A DNA stretch of 64,000 nt. Origin: Eupeodes corollae. Lineage: Eukaryota; Arthropoda; Insecta; Diptera; Syrphidae. The notes beneath the pieces are model-generated. The model was given only the letters and a program-made list of their open reading frames with translations. It had not been told where the DNA came from and searched no databases. Both the position numbers and the translations under genes were made by a program. Where the stretch lies: assembly GCF_945859685.1 (NCBI RefSeq), contig NC_079148.1, forward strand, positions 43,721,946 through 43,785,945. The letters run 5' to 3'. Below are positions 11,211-21,437 of the stretch, piece by piece (position 1 is the first letter of the stretch; the number at the start of each line of letters is the position of its first letter).

Positions 11211-11700
11211 CCGTTCGTATGCGAGGCTATTTTTATGTGGGCAGAAAGTTACCATGACGTTAACACCCCCAACCTGAAGATTCAGATCTTTAGTACATAT
11301 AACTCCAAGAACAGGAAGCAGAAAAACCCGCTGCTTAAAGGCCTGGGCTCCGAATATGTCATAGGGAGGTCACTAGTAGTTCAACGGAAAATGTCGACGC
11401 CTCCGTTGATTTCATCCTGGGAATTACTCCGCTGCCGACAGGATAAGGAGAGGTGCTTTTGTGGAAACACCGCTTTCCCCTCTTCTCTCGTTTACTATAC
11501 CCTCAACAGCTTTCCACTGGAGTTAGAACACAATCTCCAGTTGATAGGCACCTGAAGGACGGTGAAGTAGAGAGAGCCAATGACTGAGGTGGCGCACTCA
11601 GGTTGGAAAAAACCTCAACAAACTTGGCGTGAAAAACTGGAGACAGGTAGGTAGGGACCGAGACGCATGTTGGTTGAGGCACAGCGCCACCTTAAGTAAA
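11211..11700. pseudogene. RTE-like LINE fragment with inverted 5' part
   Basis: Two parts of the main RTE family lie head to tail in opposite orientation. 11211-11560 is the 5' leader on the minus strand, matching 26140-26450 ('CTGGGAATTACTCCGCTGCC', 'GGATAAGGAGAGGTGC'). 11575-11700 is the extreme 3' end on the plus strand (TGGCGCACTCAGG, GAAAAACTGGAGACAGGTAG, GCGCCACCTTAAGTAA). No coding part survives. An inverted 5' segment joined at its 5'-most end to a 3' segment is the arrangement expected from twin priming with a large internal deletion. It runs straight into the tail of the next LINE. Confidence 0.75.
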
Positions 11701-13445
11701 TAGGTTAGGTTAGGTTGGAGTGGCTGTCCAGATGTCAATGACGCACGTAGACCTCAAGGGTCCATTGTGATACCACTAATAAGGTTACTCATGGGAGAGT
11801 AATGAACTTAAACAAACCATTTCGTACTTTTAATAAAGTTAGAGAGACGTTTTGTGTCAATCGTTGCCAGTTCACTGGTGTTATCGAAGAAGGGATTACC
11901 GAGAAAGTAATTCCTTCTAATGGAGACTGCTGGACATGTACATAGAAGGTGTTGGACTGTTTCCTCTTCCTCCTCGTCCATGCAGCTTCTACAGAAGTCA
12001 TTTGTGTAGACCCCTAGCCTCAGAGTATGTCTTCCTATGAGGCAGTGTCCTCCAACTGTAGAGCTTATACTTTGTCTGCTCAGGGATATCAAGCCTTTTG
12101 ATCGTTTTAAGTCTATGCTTGGCCATATTTGCTTGGTTGCTAGGCAGGTAGTACTCTGTGACCATCTTGCATTTGTTGTTTCTAGAGCATATTGCTTGAG
12201 AAGATATTTGCATGTAGCAAGTGGTGTTCCTATGTTATGTTTTTGTCTAATATGAGGCAGAAGTGTTCCGTTTTTGGCGAGCTCATCGGCTTTGCAATTT
12301 CCCGGAATGTCTCTGTGGCCCGGCACCCAAATGAGGTGAGTTTTAAACTGTTCCGTCATTTCATTCAGAGATGATCGACAATCTGGACGAGAGATTTAAG
12401 AGCGGCTTGGCTGTCTGAGAATATCCTTACAAGATATAACGTTTTCATTGAGCCAAAATAGTGCATCTTTAATCGCCATTACTTCTGCCTGGAATACACT
12501 ACATTGATTGGGAAGTCTATAGGATAGACTGAGATTCAATTGTCCCGAAAAGATACCACTTCCAACTCCGTGATCGGTCTTTGAACCGTCAGTATAGAAG
12601 TGTACCGCATCTTCTTCCAGGGGTCTCTCTTCTTCCCAGGAAGATCTTGAAGAGATGGACACATGGAAGCTTTTGCCGAATACCATTTTTGGGGTGGTAT
12701 AGTCTAAGCGATCTGGGAAAGATCTGAAATTGTCTAGAATAGTAGTATGTCCTAAGCCTTACACATGAGTTAGCGACCCCCTTTTTGGAGAAGATGTCAA
12801 GTGGTGTTAGGTTTAGAAGGCCCATTTTGATCCTATAGCCTTTTTACAAGTAAAAAGCGCTACAGTAGCCTTTTTTACTCTTTCATCAATATTTGCCTTC
12901 CAATTTAGTTTTTGTCTAAAATGAGGCCCAAATATTTAGCTTGATCGGAAAAGCTTAATGGTATTCTTCTAATCTTGGGTGGGCTAATCTGAGGAATTTT
13001 ATATCTTCTCCAAAAGAGTATTAATTCTGTTTTGTGTGGGTTGACGTCCAATCCACATTGCTTAGCCTATTTAGTTAGCCTGTTTAGGGCATTTTGTAGG
13101 AGTTCTGAGAGAACTTGGGGGTGCTTCCCAGATACGGATATCGCAACGTCGTCAGCATAGGCAATCACCTTGAAACCCTCTGCTTCCAATGCTGTAAGTA
13201 GGTCGTCTACTACCATGTTCCATAAAAGAGGCGAAAGGACTCCACCTTGGAGAGTGCCTCGATTCACTGATCTGGTGGTAGTAAAACTTCTCATGTTAGA
13301 AATTATTGTCCTGGCTTTTGAGCATGAGACTTATAAGATCTATGAGTGGATTTTCTAATTTCAGCTTATCCGTTGCTGTTGTGATCGCCTGGTACCTGAC
13401 GTTGTTGAAAGCTCCTTCAATATCTAGGAACGGTACTAAGTTATA
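11701..13445 (-). pseudogene. I/LOA-group LINE, copy 2
   Basis: Minus strand, 5'-truncated at reverse transcriptase motif A ('FLDIEGAFNNVR', near 13430-13390). Motif B follows ('GTLQGGVLSPLLWNMVVDDL', usual TPQGG reads TLQGG), then motif C 'AYADDVAISVSGK' (near 13165) and the RNase H domain 'FYTDGSKTDHGVGSGIFS' (near 12600), 'WVPGHRDIPGNCKADELAKN' (near 12320-12260). The C-terminal cluster is 'CRSCMDEEEEETVQHLLCTC' (near 11990). The tail at 11701-11720 is (AGGTT)n on the plus strand. It belongs to a second subfamily, shared with the copy at 30.2 kb, with a deletion at SSTVG/GHC. Several frame breaks. Confidence 0.85.
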
Positions 13446-14095
13446 TTCTTTAATGATACTTGTTTGAAACAAACAAAAAATAAAGAAGCTATTTTATGAT
13501 TGCAACAAACTATTAAATGATACCCCAGTATCATGGTAAGAATGTTTTAGTTTTTGATTCAACTGACAAAAATTGACAATAGGTGCGTTTTTTAACAAAA
13601 ATAAACTATGATCCTTTACATTCTACAAATAAAAACTCTTCACTGATGATAAAAGTAGAAGTAGGATCCAACTGCCGATAGAATTTTAAAATTTGCTCGA
13701 ATCTCGAATACAGTCAACTTCATTCTTTAAACGTACATTTTGATCAAGACATTTAATTAGCTTTTCGAGTGCCAGGAATTTTAAATTCACACTTCTGGCT
13801 TCAGTTCATCGTACAAAAACACTTCTCAGGCAATCTAAAAGTCCATCACGACTTGTATTTTGTATTAAATAGAAATTTTACTTATTTCTTTTCCAAATTG
13901 ATAAGACACTCCTTTACAGAAACCCTAAAACGGAATTGTACAGAAAATAACTAAATTAAAGATCAACTGTCATTTTAATAGAAGTAGACTTGACTTTATA
14001 GTTAGGGAGATTTTTAAAGTTGTCTTAACTAGAAAGTATTTATTTAGCAGCTGGTTTATCAGATATCAGAAACCTGCTTACGTTCATGTCCCTTA
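13446..14095. other. AT-rich stretch, no gene seen
   Basis: Only short, unrecognised ORFs. No match to other repeats of the window was noticed. Confidence 0.5.
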
Positions 14096-15400
14096 AGTCG
14101 TGTGAATCTGCCCTATGTTAGGCAGTTTTTGTTTATCAGTTTTGATGGGCATTCCTGGCATACGGTTAAATTGTTTAAGTAGATGATTGCAACTACACGG
14201 TTTTTGAATGCCCATTGAACAATGCTGTCAAGATCAGAATTTAATGAGCTTATCATACGCTGCCGTTGGTAGTTCATATCTGAAGAACAAGGATGAGAAT
14301 CTAAAAACGAGTATGCCAAGCTGCGGATTCTGTCATCAGCGAAACAATTAAGTGGTTTAGAAGTTTCATACAAAAGATCATTTATACAAATTAGGAAGAG
14401 CATTGGAGACAAAACAGAGCCCTGGATCACACCAATGTTTATTTTTTGGACATCAGATTTGAACCTATCCAATACTACTTGAATTTAACGGTCCGTAAGG
14501 TAATGTCTAACCCAACGAAGAAGAGATTCATCAATACCAAAAGCACGAATTTTTGATAAGAGAGCTTGATACCAAACTCTTTCAAATGCCTTAGAAATAT
14601 CAAGTTCAATAGTCTTACTTTCTCTTCAAAACGATGTAAAAATTTCTTCCGCTATTGCAATGAAAGCCCTACTGCTGGTCATTAAGAATTTTTCGTTCTT
14701 CAAGATGTTTCCTTAGCTGAAAATTAATCATCACTTCCATGACCTTGGAAAGAAGTGACGTAAGTGCAATTGGACGATAGTTAGAGGGGAGGAGGATTCG
14801 CCTTTTTTAGGGACAGGCTGGACAAATGCAGTCTTCCATCTACTCGGAAATAAATCAGTAGAATATGACAGATGGAAAAGCTTACTCAGTGGTTTTGCTA
14901 GCGTTGAAGAACACCTCTTCAGAACAAAAGCGGTCACACAATCTGGTCCAGCATATTTGTGAATGTCAAGATGTTTTAGAACTCTATCAACTTAAATAGA
15001 ATTGTTTATGCTTTCAAGTACAGGAGGAGTCTTGTCACTCATTGGCAGCATAGAATTAACAACAAACTGTTCTGCAAGCAAGTTGGCTTTATCAATCGAT
15101 CTTACAAAAAGCGTATCATTGGAAAGCATATCATTGCAACTGACCATGACGTAGTGTTGGGTACATTTATTACAAATGGCCAGACATTTTTACTACCTTT
15201 GGGACTTTTTAGTATTTTTTGCCGTAATTTCCGGTCATGCAAAAATGTAATGCGTTGAATAAATTCCTTACAAGTCTTTTAAGCTTGTTTGAAGTTATCC
15301 CGGTTTTCCTCAGTAGGGTTGGCTGTATAAATCCAGAAACTTATATCTTTGATTCTAATAACCTCTTTAAAGCTCGAATGTATTAAACTATTCTGACGAA
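14096..15400 (-). pseudogene. CR1/L2-like LINE, copy 2
   Basis: Reading on the minus strand from 15400: a basic linker ('CKEFIQRITFLHDRKLRQKI', 'SPKGSKNVWPF'), then 'AFVLKRCSSTLAKPLSKLFH' and 'WKTAFVQPVPKKGESS' (14937-14780, reverse transcriptase motifs 0-1). A degraded palm follows, with 'GVIQGSVLSPMLFLICINDL' (near 14430-14370), 'CFADDRIRSLAYSF' (motif C, near 14340) and 'SLNSDLDSIVQWAF' (near 14240-14200). Many stops and frame changes. No endonuclease domain or 3' tail can be identified. Same family as the pieces at 2.8-3.9 kb. Confidence 0.8.
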
Positions 15401-16845
15401 TGTTTAATTATATTAACTTTCAAATATAAAATCCAGACTACTGCGGGTGGTTTTTTTTTGGTTATGTTTCACTGTATATGAAATCCCAACAAAAAAAACA
15501 CCACTAATAACTTATCGTTCACTAAAATTGTAACTCATTGATTTCTTTAATCCAATCAATTTCATTTATTTAGGTGACACTTCTTAAAATATTGACTTGA
15601 ATACACTTTTTCCAATAAATTTAATTCTAAAAAAAAAACTTAATCACCAATTAATTTAATCGTGATTACTCAAGTCAAAGGTGTTTAATCACTATCCAAG
15701 ACCAAAACAAAGTGCTGTCCTAAATCGTAAAATTTCACGCCATCCAACATTTCATCATTTATAAATGGTCGATCTTTTTTAATGGGCAGGTATATGGAAT
15801 GGAATGAAAGTCATTAAAAAAAAAAAACAATATGTTTTCGGAAATAAAACAAAAATAATAATAATTCACACCCAAAGCCTTTCCTCAAAAACTTAACTGT
15901 CATTCTTGTCATAAGAATTTATTTTTAAAATTGTTTCGATTAAATTTTGCTGGAAATTTTGTTAGCATTAAAATCAGCAAATCGAAAAGAAGAAACATAT
16001 TAAAATAATAATAACAATAAAACTAAATGATTCAGCAAAAAAGCTCTTTGGTCTATATTAACTGGGTCGTGGATTATTCTTAAGTGGGTCATAAAATGAA
16101 GCGGACTTTTAGCCTATTATACGAGTCTACGTAGGTACGGATGAGAATTATTGTAATTTGATTTTTTTTTATTTTTCTGTCATTTTTCTTTAAATAACTT
16201 TGCCTTTATAAGCGAATAATAAATATGTAGATAAAATAAGTTGACGGCCTTGAGGTATTTTTTTTGTTGAATTTTTATTCTGATTTATTTTGCATTTATA
16301 GATATATTTACATCCGCATCGTAGACAGTTAAGCTAATCGGTAGAATTTTAATTTTATTTTTAAAAAAATTTGTAAAAATATTACATAATATCTCAAGAC
16401 GGATGGTTCAATCAAATTTGAGAATAAAATGAGTTCAAAGCAAAAAGTCACTGCATCATGAATCGGGTGCCAAAATATTTTGTGATATTATTTGTTTAAA
16501 ATTTTGTTTGATTTTGAAAGATTTTTTTTTCTGCTGTTGTTTTCTTTGGAGAGTTTTTGAATGAGAGACGACAAAGGGATCGGATATAGTGGTGCAGTAT
16601 TGATTTATGCAGGAAGAACATGGAGGGAAATATTTGATGTGTGTGGATTTTGACATTTTCAAAAATGATGTACTACCATTTCCATGATGTAGCAAATTTC
16701 AGAAACTTCTGAATCAATAACAATAAATAAATACCTTTATAAACATTGATTGAGATTGAGTTCGAGGTTTTTATAACTGATATGGATTTCTATGGAAAAC
16801 CATTGGAAGTTGGTGTTTTCAGGTTTTTCATTTTTTCATACGTAC
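15401..16845. other. AT-rich stretch, no gene seen
   Basis: No ORF with a recognisable product; the longest (79 codons near 16.5 kb) looks like chance. Repeated A/T runs only. Confidence 0.55.
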
Positions 16846-18945
16846 CTACTTACTTACTTAAGGTGGCGCTACAGTCCTGTGTGAACTAGGGCCTCACCCA
16901 ACAAACTTCTCCATCTAGCTCGGTCTCTAGCTAGATGTCTCCAGTTTCGCTCTCCAAGTTGGGTGAGGTCACCTTCCACTTGTGCGCGCCACCTGATTCG
17001 CGGTCTTCCTATACTGCGCTGTCCTGTGGGTGTGGATTCCAAGACTTTCCGGGCCGGAGCATTGGTTTACATGCGCTCTACGTGACCCAGCCATCTTAGT
17101 CGTTGGACTTTTACCCTTCTGGCTAAGTCTACGTCGCTGTATAGCCCGTATATGCAAACGAGACTAGATCACACGAAGAACTTTTCTTTCGAAGCGACCC
17201 AAGGTGCTTTCATCAGCTTTTGTCATAGTCCATGCTTCTGCACCGTATAGCAACACTTTGGTCCCTGGAGAGAGGACTTTACCATTCAATTGCTTTCTTA
17301 GTCCAAAGAAACAGCGGTTAGCAAGAGTTATTCGGCGTTTGATCTCAGCGCTGGTGTTGTTTTCTGCGTTTACAGCAGAGCCTAGGTTGACGAAGTCCTT
17401 GACTACCTCAAAGTTACGTCTGTCGATTGTGACGTTTTGACCAAGACGTCGGTGTTGTATGTCCTTTCTTGACGACAGCATGTACTTTGTTTTGCCCTCA
17501 TTAACCGTTCAACCCATTTTTGCCGCCTCTGCCTCAATACTCACAAAAGCCCCATTGACATCACGCTGAGTTCTTCCGATTATATCAATGTCATCAGCAG
17601 ATGTCAGTAATTCGACAGACTTTTGAAAGATAGTGCCTCTAGTGTTGACGTTTGAGCTCTGCACTATTCTTTCAAGCCCGATGTTAAAAAAATCACATGA
17701 CAGGTCATCACCTTGTCTTAAACCTTTTTTGACATCGAAAGGTTCTGTAAAGTTGTTTCCAACTTTTATGTAACAGCGTGAATTCTCCATGGTCATCCTG
17801 CACAAACGGACTAGTTTGGCAAGGATGCTAAAACTAGACATGGCTCTTTACAGCTCGTCCCTGTAGATGCTGTCATATGCGGCCTTGAAATCGATGAAAA
17901 AATGGTGGGTGTCGTTTGGTGTTCTTGAGTTTTTTCCAGGATCTGCCGTAATGTGAATATTTGATCAACTGTGGTTTTTCCTGGTCTAAAACCACACTAA
18001 TAAGGACCTATCAGGTTGTTGACGATGGGCTTTAGACTTTCACATATTACGGCAGAGAAGATTTTATAGGCGATGTTAAGTAGACTAATTTTTCTATAGT
18101 TGGTGCAGTTTAGAGGGTCTCCTTTTTTCAGGATCGGGCAAACAATACTGAGGTTCCATTCATGGGGCATGCTTTCTCCCGACCATATCTTACAGATAAG
18201 TTGGTGCATGCTCCTAACCAACTTATCTCCAGCTGCTTTAATGAGCTCGGTATTCAAGCCATCTGCTCCAGCGGCTTTATTAGACTTCAACTTAGATATG
18301 GCAATCTTTACTTCGTCTAAGTCGGTTGGACGGGATTGTTGGCTTTCGTCGTCTATATTGAATGGATCATCCTGCCTGACAGCGGAATTCAGTTCGTCGT
18401 CGCCGTTATACAGTTTGACGAAGTGGTCCTTCCATATCCTCAGCATTGACTGCGGTTCCACTATGATGTTTCCAATTTCGTCTTTGCAGCCTTCGGTTCT
18501 AGGTTTATGTACCTGTGAATTTCGTTTTACCTGTTCATAAAACTTTCGAACTTCATTGCTGCTCTTAAGCCTCTCAACATCTTCGACCGCACGCTTCTCA
18601 TGGCCTCTCTGTTTCTTTCTGAGAAGTTTGCGTTCCTCTCTCCTCTTCTGCTCATGAGCAGCTCTCTCTCTCTCTCAACATCTTCGACCGCACGCTTCTC
18701 ATGGCCTCTCTGTTTCTTTCTGAGAAGTTTGCGTTCCTCTCGCCTCTTCTGCTCATGAGCAGCTTCTCCCAGCACCTCCCTGTTTTGCCATGGGTCTGGA
18801 AATCCGAAGTGCTACCTTGGCTACAACGAGGTAGTGGTCCGAGTCGATGTTAGCTCCTCGGAAAGTTCGTACATCCATGATGCTGGAAGCGTGTCTGGCG
18901 TCGATCGCAATATGGTCAATTTGGTTGACGGTAGATTAACGATTT
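16846..18945 (-). pseudogene. RTE-like LINE, copy B
   Basis: Minus strand. The 3' tail is (TAAG)n at 16848-16862 next to GCGCCACCTTAAG. The 3' region gives the C-terminus ('LYGAEAWTMTKADESTLGRF', near 17210-17270). The reverse transcriptase runs upstream to about 18400, with 'DPLNCTNYRKISLLNIAYKI' (near 18070-18120), 'KKGLRQGDDLSCDFFNI' (near 17690-17740) and motif C at 17590-17601, which reads SADD instead of YADD. The linker near 18460-18780 contains a 101-bp tandem duplication. It ends inside the endonuclease domain (DNA for 'VNQIDHIAIDARHAS', near 18900-18940). Truncated, frameshifted and with a changed catalytic tetrad, so inactive. Confidence 0.88.
18571..18763 (-). repeat. 101-bp tandem duplication within RTE copy B
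   Basis: The block starting CTCTCAACATCTTCGACCGC at 18571 recurs from 18672 with one or two differences. The two are joined by a CT run (18662-18676). It duplicates the basic linker between endonuclease and reverse transcriptase. The CT run probably promoted slippage or unequal exchange. Confidence 0.85.
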
Positions 18946-19078
18946 TTATTACAAATTATTCTTATTTCATGTTTTTGAGCTAACATAAGAGGTTTAAAAG
19001 TATTTGCGTATAATCCACCCCAGCTGGAAATTCCGTATTGAAGCTTTAAATGCGCAAGGTCGAGTCCAGAGATTTTTG
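18946..19078 (-). pseudogene. LINE reverse transcriptase C-terminal scrap
   Basis: The minus-strand translation gives 'LAHLKLQYGISSWGGLYANT' followed by 'FKPLMLAQKHEIRIICNK'. This is the conserved thumb region of CR1/L2-like reverse transcriptases (Y.I..WGG.....L..L...QK..IRII). About 44 codons without a stop, wedged between RTE copy B and an I/LOA LINE. It may belong to the CR1/L2-like family seen at 14 kb, but the overlapping part is missing there. Confidence 0.6.
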
Positions 19079-20085
19079 TCGGAGAAAATACGGATATCAG
19101 ATGTTTATATCACGTTTTCTTTGAGCCAAGACAAGACTTCCTTAATCGCCAAAAGTTTCGCCTGGAACACGCTACAATGATTGGGAAGGCGGAATGAGAG
19201 ACTTAATTTCAGTCGTTCAGAGTACACACCACCACCAACCCCTTCTTTGGTCTTTGAGCCATCTGTGTAAAAGTGGATTGACTCATCCTCTAAGAATGTC
19301 CTATCCTCCCAAAAAGATCTGGTAGGTATAGAAATCTGGAAATTCCTATCGAATTGTAGTTGGGGGATGGTGTAGTCTGTGTGCTTTGGAATTGATTCTG
19401 AGTACCTTAGAATTACGGAGTGGCCAATGTTGTTGTAAGTCCACTGCGACGAAGCATTGAGGCGGATAGCAGAGCTTGCAGCTATTTGTTTACTAAATAT
19501 GTCAAGAGGTGTAAGGTAGAGCAAGGTGTCCAGTGCCGCAGACGGGGTCGTGCGAAGTGATCCGCTTATATATAGGCAGGCTGAACGTTGGACTTTATTT
19601 AACTTATCGCTGTTTATACCTTTCTCTAAAGCAGTCCACCATACTGCTACACCGTACGTTAAAATCGGTCTGATTACCGATGTGTATAGCCAATGCGTGA
19701 TTCTGGGTTGTAAACCCCATTTATTACCAATAGCTTTTTTGCAAGAAAAGAGAGCTACAGTAGCTTTTTTGACTCTTTCCTGTACGTTGCGTTTCCAATT
19801 TAGTTTTTTGTCTAAGACAAGACCTAGGTATTTGGCCTCGTCTGAGAATTTTAATTGGATTCCTTTAATATAAGGAGGGTTGACAAATGGAATTTTGTAT
19901 CTCCTCGAAAATAAGACCACATCGGTTTTGTGTGGGTTAACACCCAGTCCACACCGATCAGCCCAGAGTATTAGTCTGTCCAAGGCATTTTGTAAGAGTT
20001 CTTTTAGGATATTAAGATGCTTTCCTGAAACTGCTATAGCAACGTTCGTCCGCATAGGCTATCACTCTGAAACCCTCCGCATCCA
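19079..20085 (-). pseudogene. I/LOA-group LINE, copy 3
   Basis: A minus-strand ORF of about 316 codons: the end of motif C ('VAIAVSGKHLNILKELLQNA'), 'WADRCGLGVNPHKTDVVLFS', the thumb ('ITHWLYTSVIRPILTYGVAV') and the start of RNase H ('FYTDGSKTKEGVGGGVYSER', 'FQAKLLAIKE', where the usual catalytic Glu of AELLAI is Lys). It stops at 'STSDIRIFSD', losing the rest of RNase H and the tail. At 20085 it joins the DD41D transposon directly. It is the best-preserved thumb region of this subfamily in the window and useful for reading the damaged copy at 57-60 kb. Confidence 0.87.
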
Positions 20086-20859
20086 TGTGTGGCATGTAGC
20101 GCCATCTTGTTGAAACCACATGTCAACTAAGTTCAGTTCTTCCATTTTTGGCAACAAAAAGTTTGTTAGCATTGAACGATAGCGATCGCCATTCACCGTA
20201 ACGTTGCGTCCAACACCATCTTTGAAAAAATACGGTCCAATGATTCCACCAGCGTACAAACCACACCAAACAGTGCATATTTTGGGATGCATGGGCAGTT
20301 CTTAAACGGCTTCTGGTTGCTCTTTACCCCAAATGCGGCAATTTTGCTTATTTACGTAGCCATTCAACCAGAAATGAGCCTCATCGCTGAACAAAATTTG
20401 TCGATAAAAAAGCGGATTTTCTGCCAACTTTTCTAGGGCCCATTCACTGAAAATTCGATGTTGTGGCAGATCGTTCGGCTTCAGTTCTTGCACGAGCTGT
20501 ATTTTATACGGTTTTACACCAAGATCTTTGCGTAAAATCTTCCATGTGGTCGAATAACACAAACCCAATTGCTGCGAACGGCGACGAATCGACATTTCAC
20601 GGTCTTCAGCAACACTCTCAGAAACAGACGCAATATTCTCTTCTGTACGCACTGTACGCATTCGTGTGGTTGGTTTAATTTCCAATAAAGTAAACTGAGT
20701 GCGAAACTTGGTCACAATCGCATTAATTATTTGCTCACTTGGTCGATTATGTAGACCATAAATCGGACGTAAAGCGCGAAACACATTTCGAACCGAACAC
20801 TGATTTTGGTAATAAAATTCAATGATTTGCAAGCGTTGCTCGTTAGTAAGTCTATTCAT
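20086..20859 (-). pseudogene. DD41D mariner transposase, C-terminally truncated
   Basis: Starts at ATG 20859 with 'MNRLTNEQRLQIIEFYYQNQ' and has both halves of the paired-type DNA-binding region, the linker and the first catalytic Asp (FSDEAHFW). One in-frame stop (TAA in place of the CAA of copy 1) lies at about 20302, after 'EEQPEAV'-like residues. Past the stop the frame continues through 'CTVWCGLYAGGIIGPYFF' to 'WFQQDGATCHT' and then runs into LINE sequence. The full-length protein of this family would be about 361 residues by comparison of the two copies. Inactive. Confidence 0.88.
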
Positions 20860-20972
20860 GATGAAATGTCAAAGCATACTGAGCATCTTTCTCTTTGACA
20901 CTATGTCTGAAATCCCGCGTGATCTGTCAAATACTTATGCATGAAAATCCTAACCTCAAAAAAATCACCCTT
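20086..20972 (-). mobile_element. DD41D (rosa-like) mariner transposon, copy 2, truncated
   Basis: Minus-strand element. Its intact outer end (TAAAGGGTGATTTTTTTGAG read on the minus strand, with TA at 20973-20974) matches the left end of copy 1. The other end is lost at 20086, just after the second catalytic motif (DGATCHT), where an I/LOA LINE begins. The leader and ATG region are complete here, unlike in copy 1. Confidence 0.88.
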
Positions 20973-21140
20973 TATTTATTCACTTTTTAATCTTAAATCT
21001 GCTTGAGTAAATTGTTAGTCATCCAAGGCTTTAAATGCTTATGGATTTGTGAGATTTTGTAAAATTGAACTAAATAAATCAAAGGCCTTAGATGGGTTAC
21101 GTTTTTTAGTTTAAACCAAAATTCAAAGTGTTATACAAAA

Positions 21141-21437
21141 AGTGAGTGATGGTGTGTGATTAGGACTGTCATGACAGAGTTGTTGGGTTTGATCCCTGCC
21201 AATGCTATCTTAAGTATTATTTCAAGGCTTCTGCCTCTTGCGAGGAATTGACAAATCCTCTTAAAGTAAATCTTTTTATGAGGAGTGTTTTTTTCAAATT
21301 AGCCGTTTAGTTTGTGCATAAAAACTGCAGGTCCCCTCCATCCCTAACATTACTCTTACACATGAGTGTTTGAAAGTTGTAATTCACAAGGCTCCGATTC
21401 TTTACGAGCTGTTTCGCCACCGTATTTATTTATTTAT
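21141..21437 (+). repeat. tRNA-derived SINE, copy 1
   Basis: The head has tRNA-like order: GTGATGGTGTGTGATTAGGA (A-box region), CTGTCAT (anticodon-loop-like) and GGGTTTGATCC (B box with one change). A body with TGCCTCTTGCGAGGAATT and GCAGGTCCCCTCCATCCCT follows, then a 3' end with GGCTCCGATTC, five bases, GAGCTGTTTCGCCACC and a (TTTA)n tail. The same order occurs at 48.13 kb. Known: such elements are transcribed by RNA polymerase III and moved by a LINE's enzymes. Confidence 0.85.

Noticed and set aside
11701..11720. TTAGG-like repeats as real telomeric DNA
   Set aside because: Each run is only two to four units and sits at the 3' end of an I/LOA LINE, so it is the LINE tail.
14096..15400. 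Host gene on the minus strand
   Set aside because: All open segments match reverse transcriptase motifs and are broken by stops and frame shifts.
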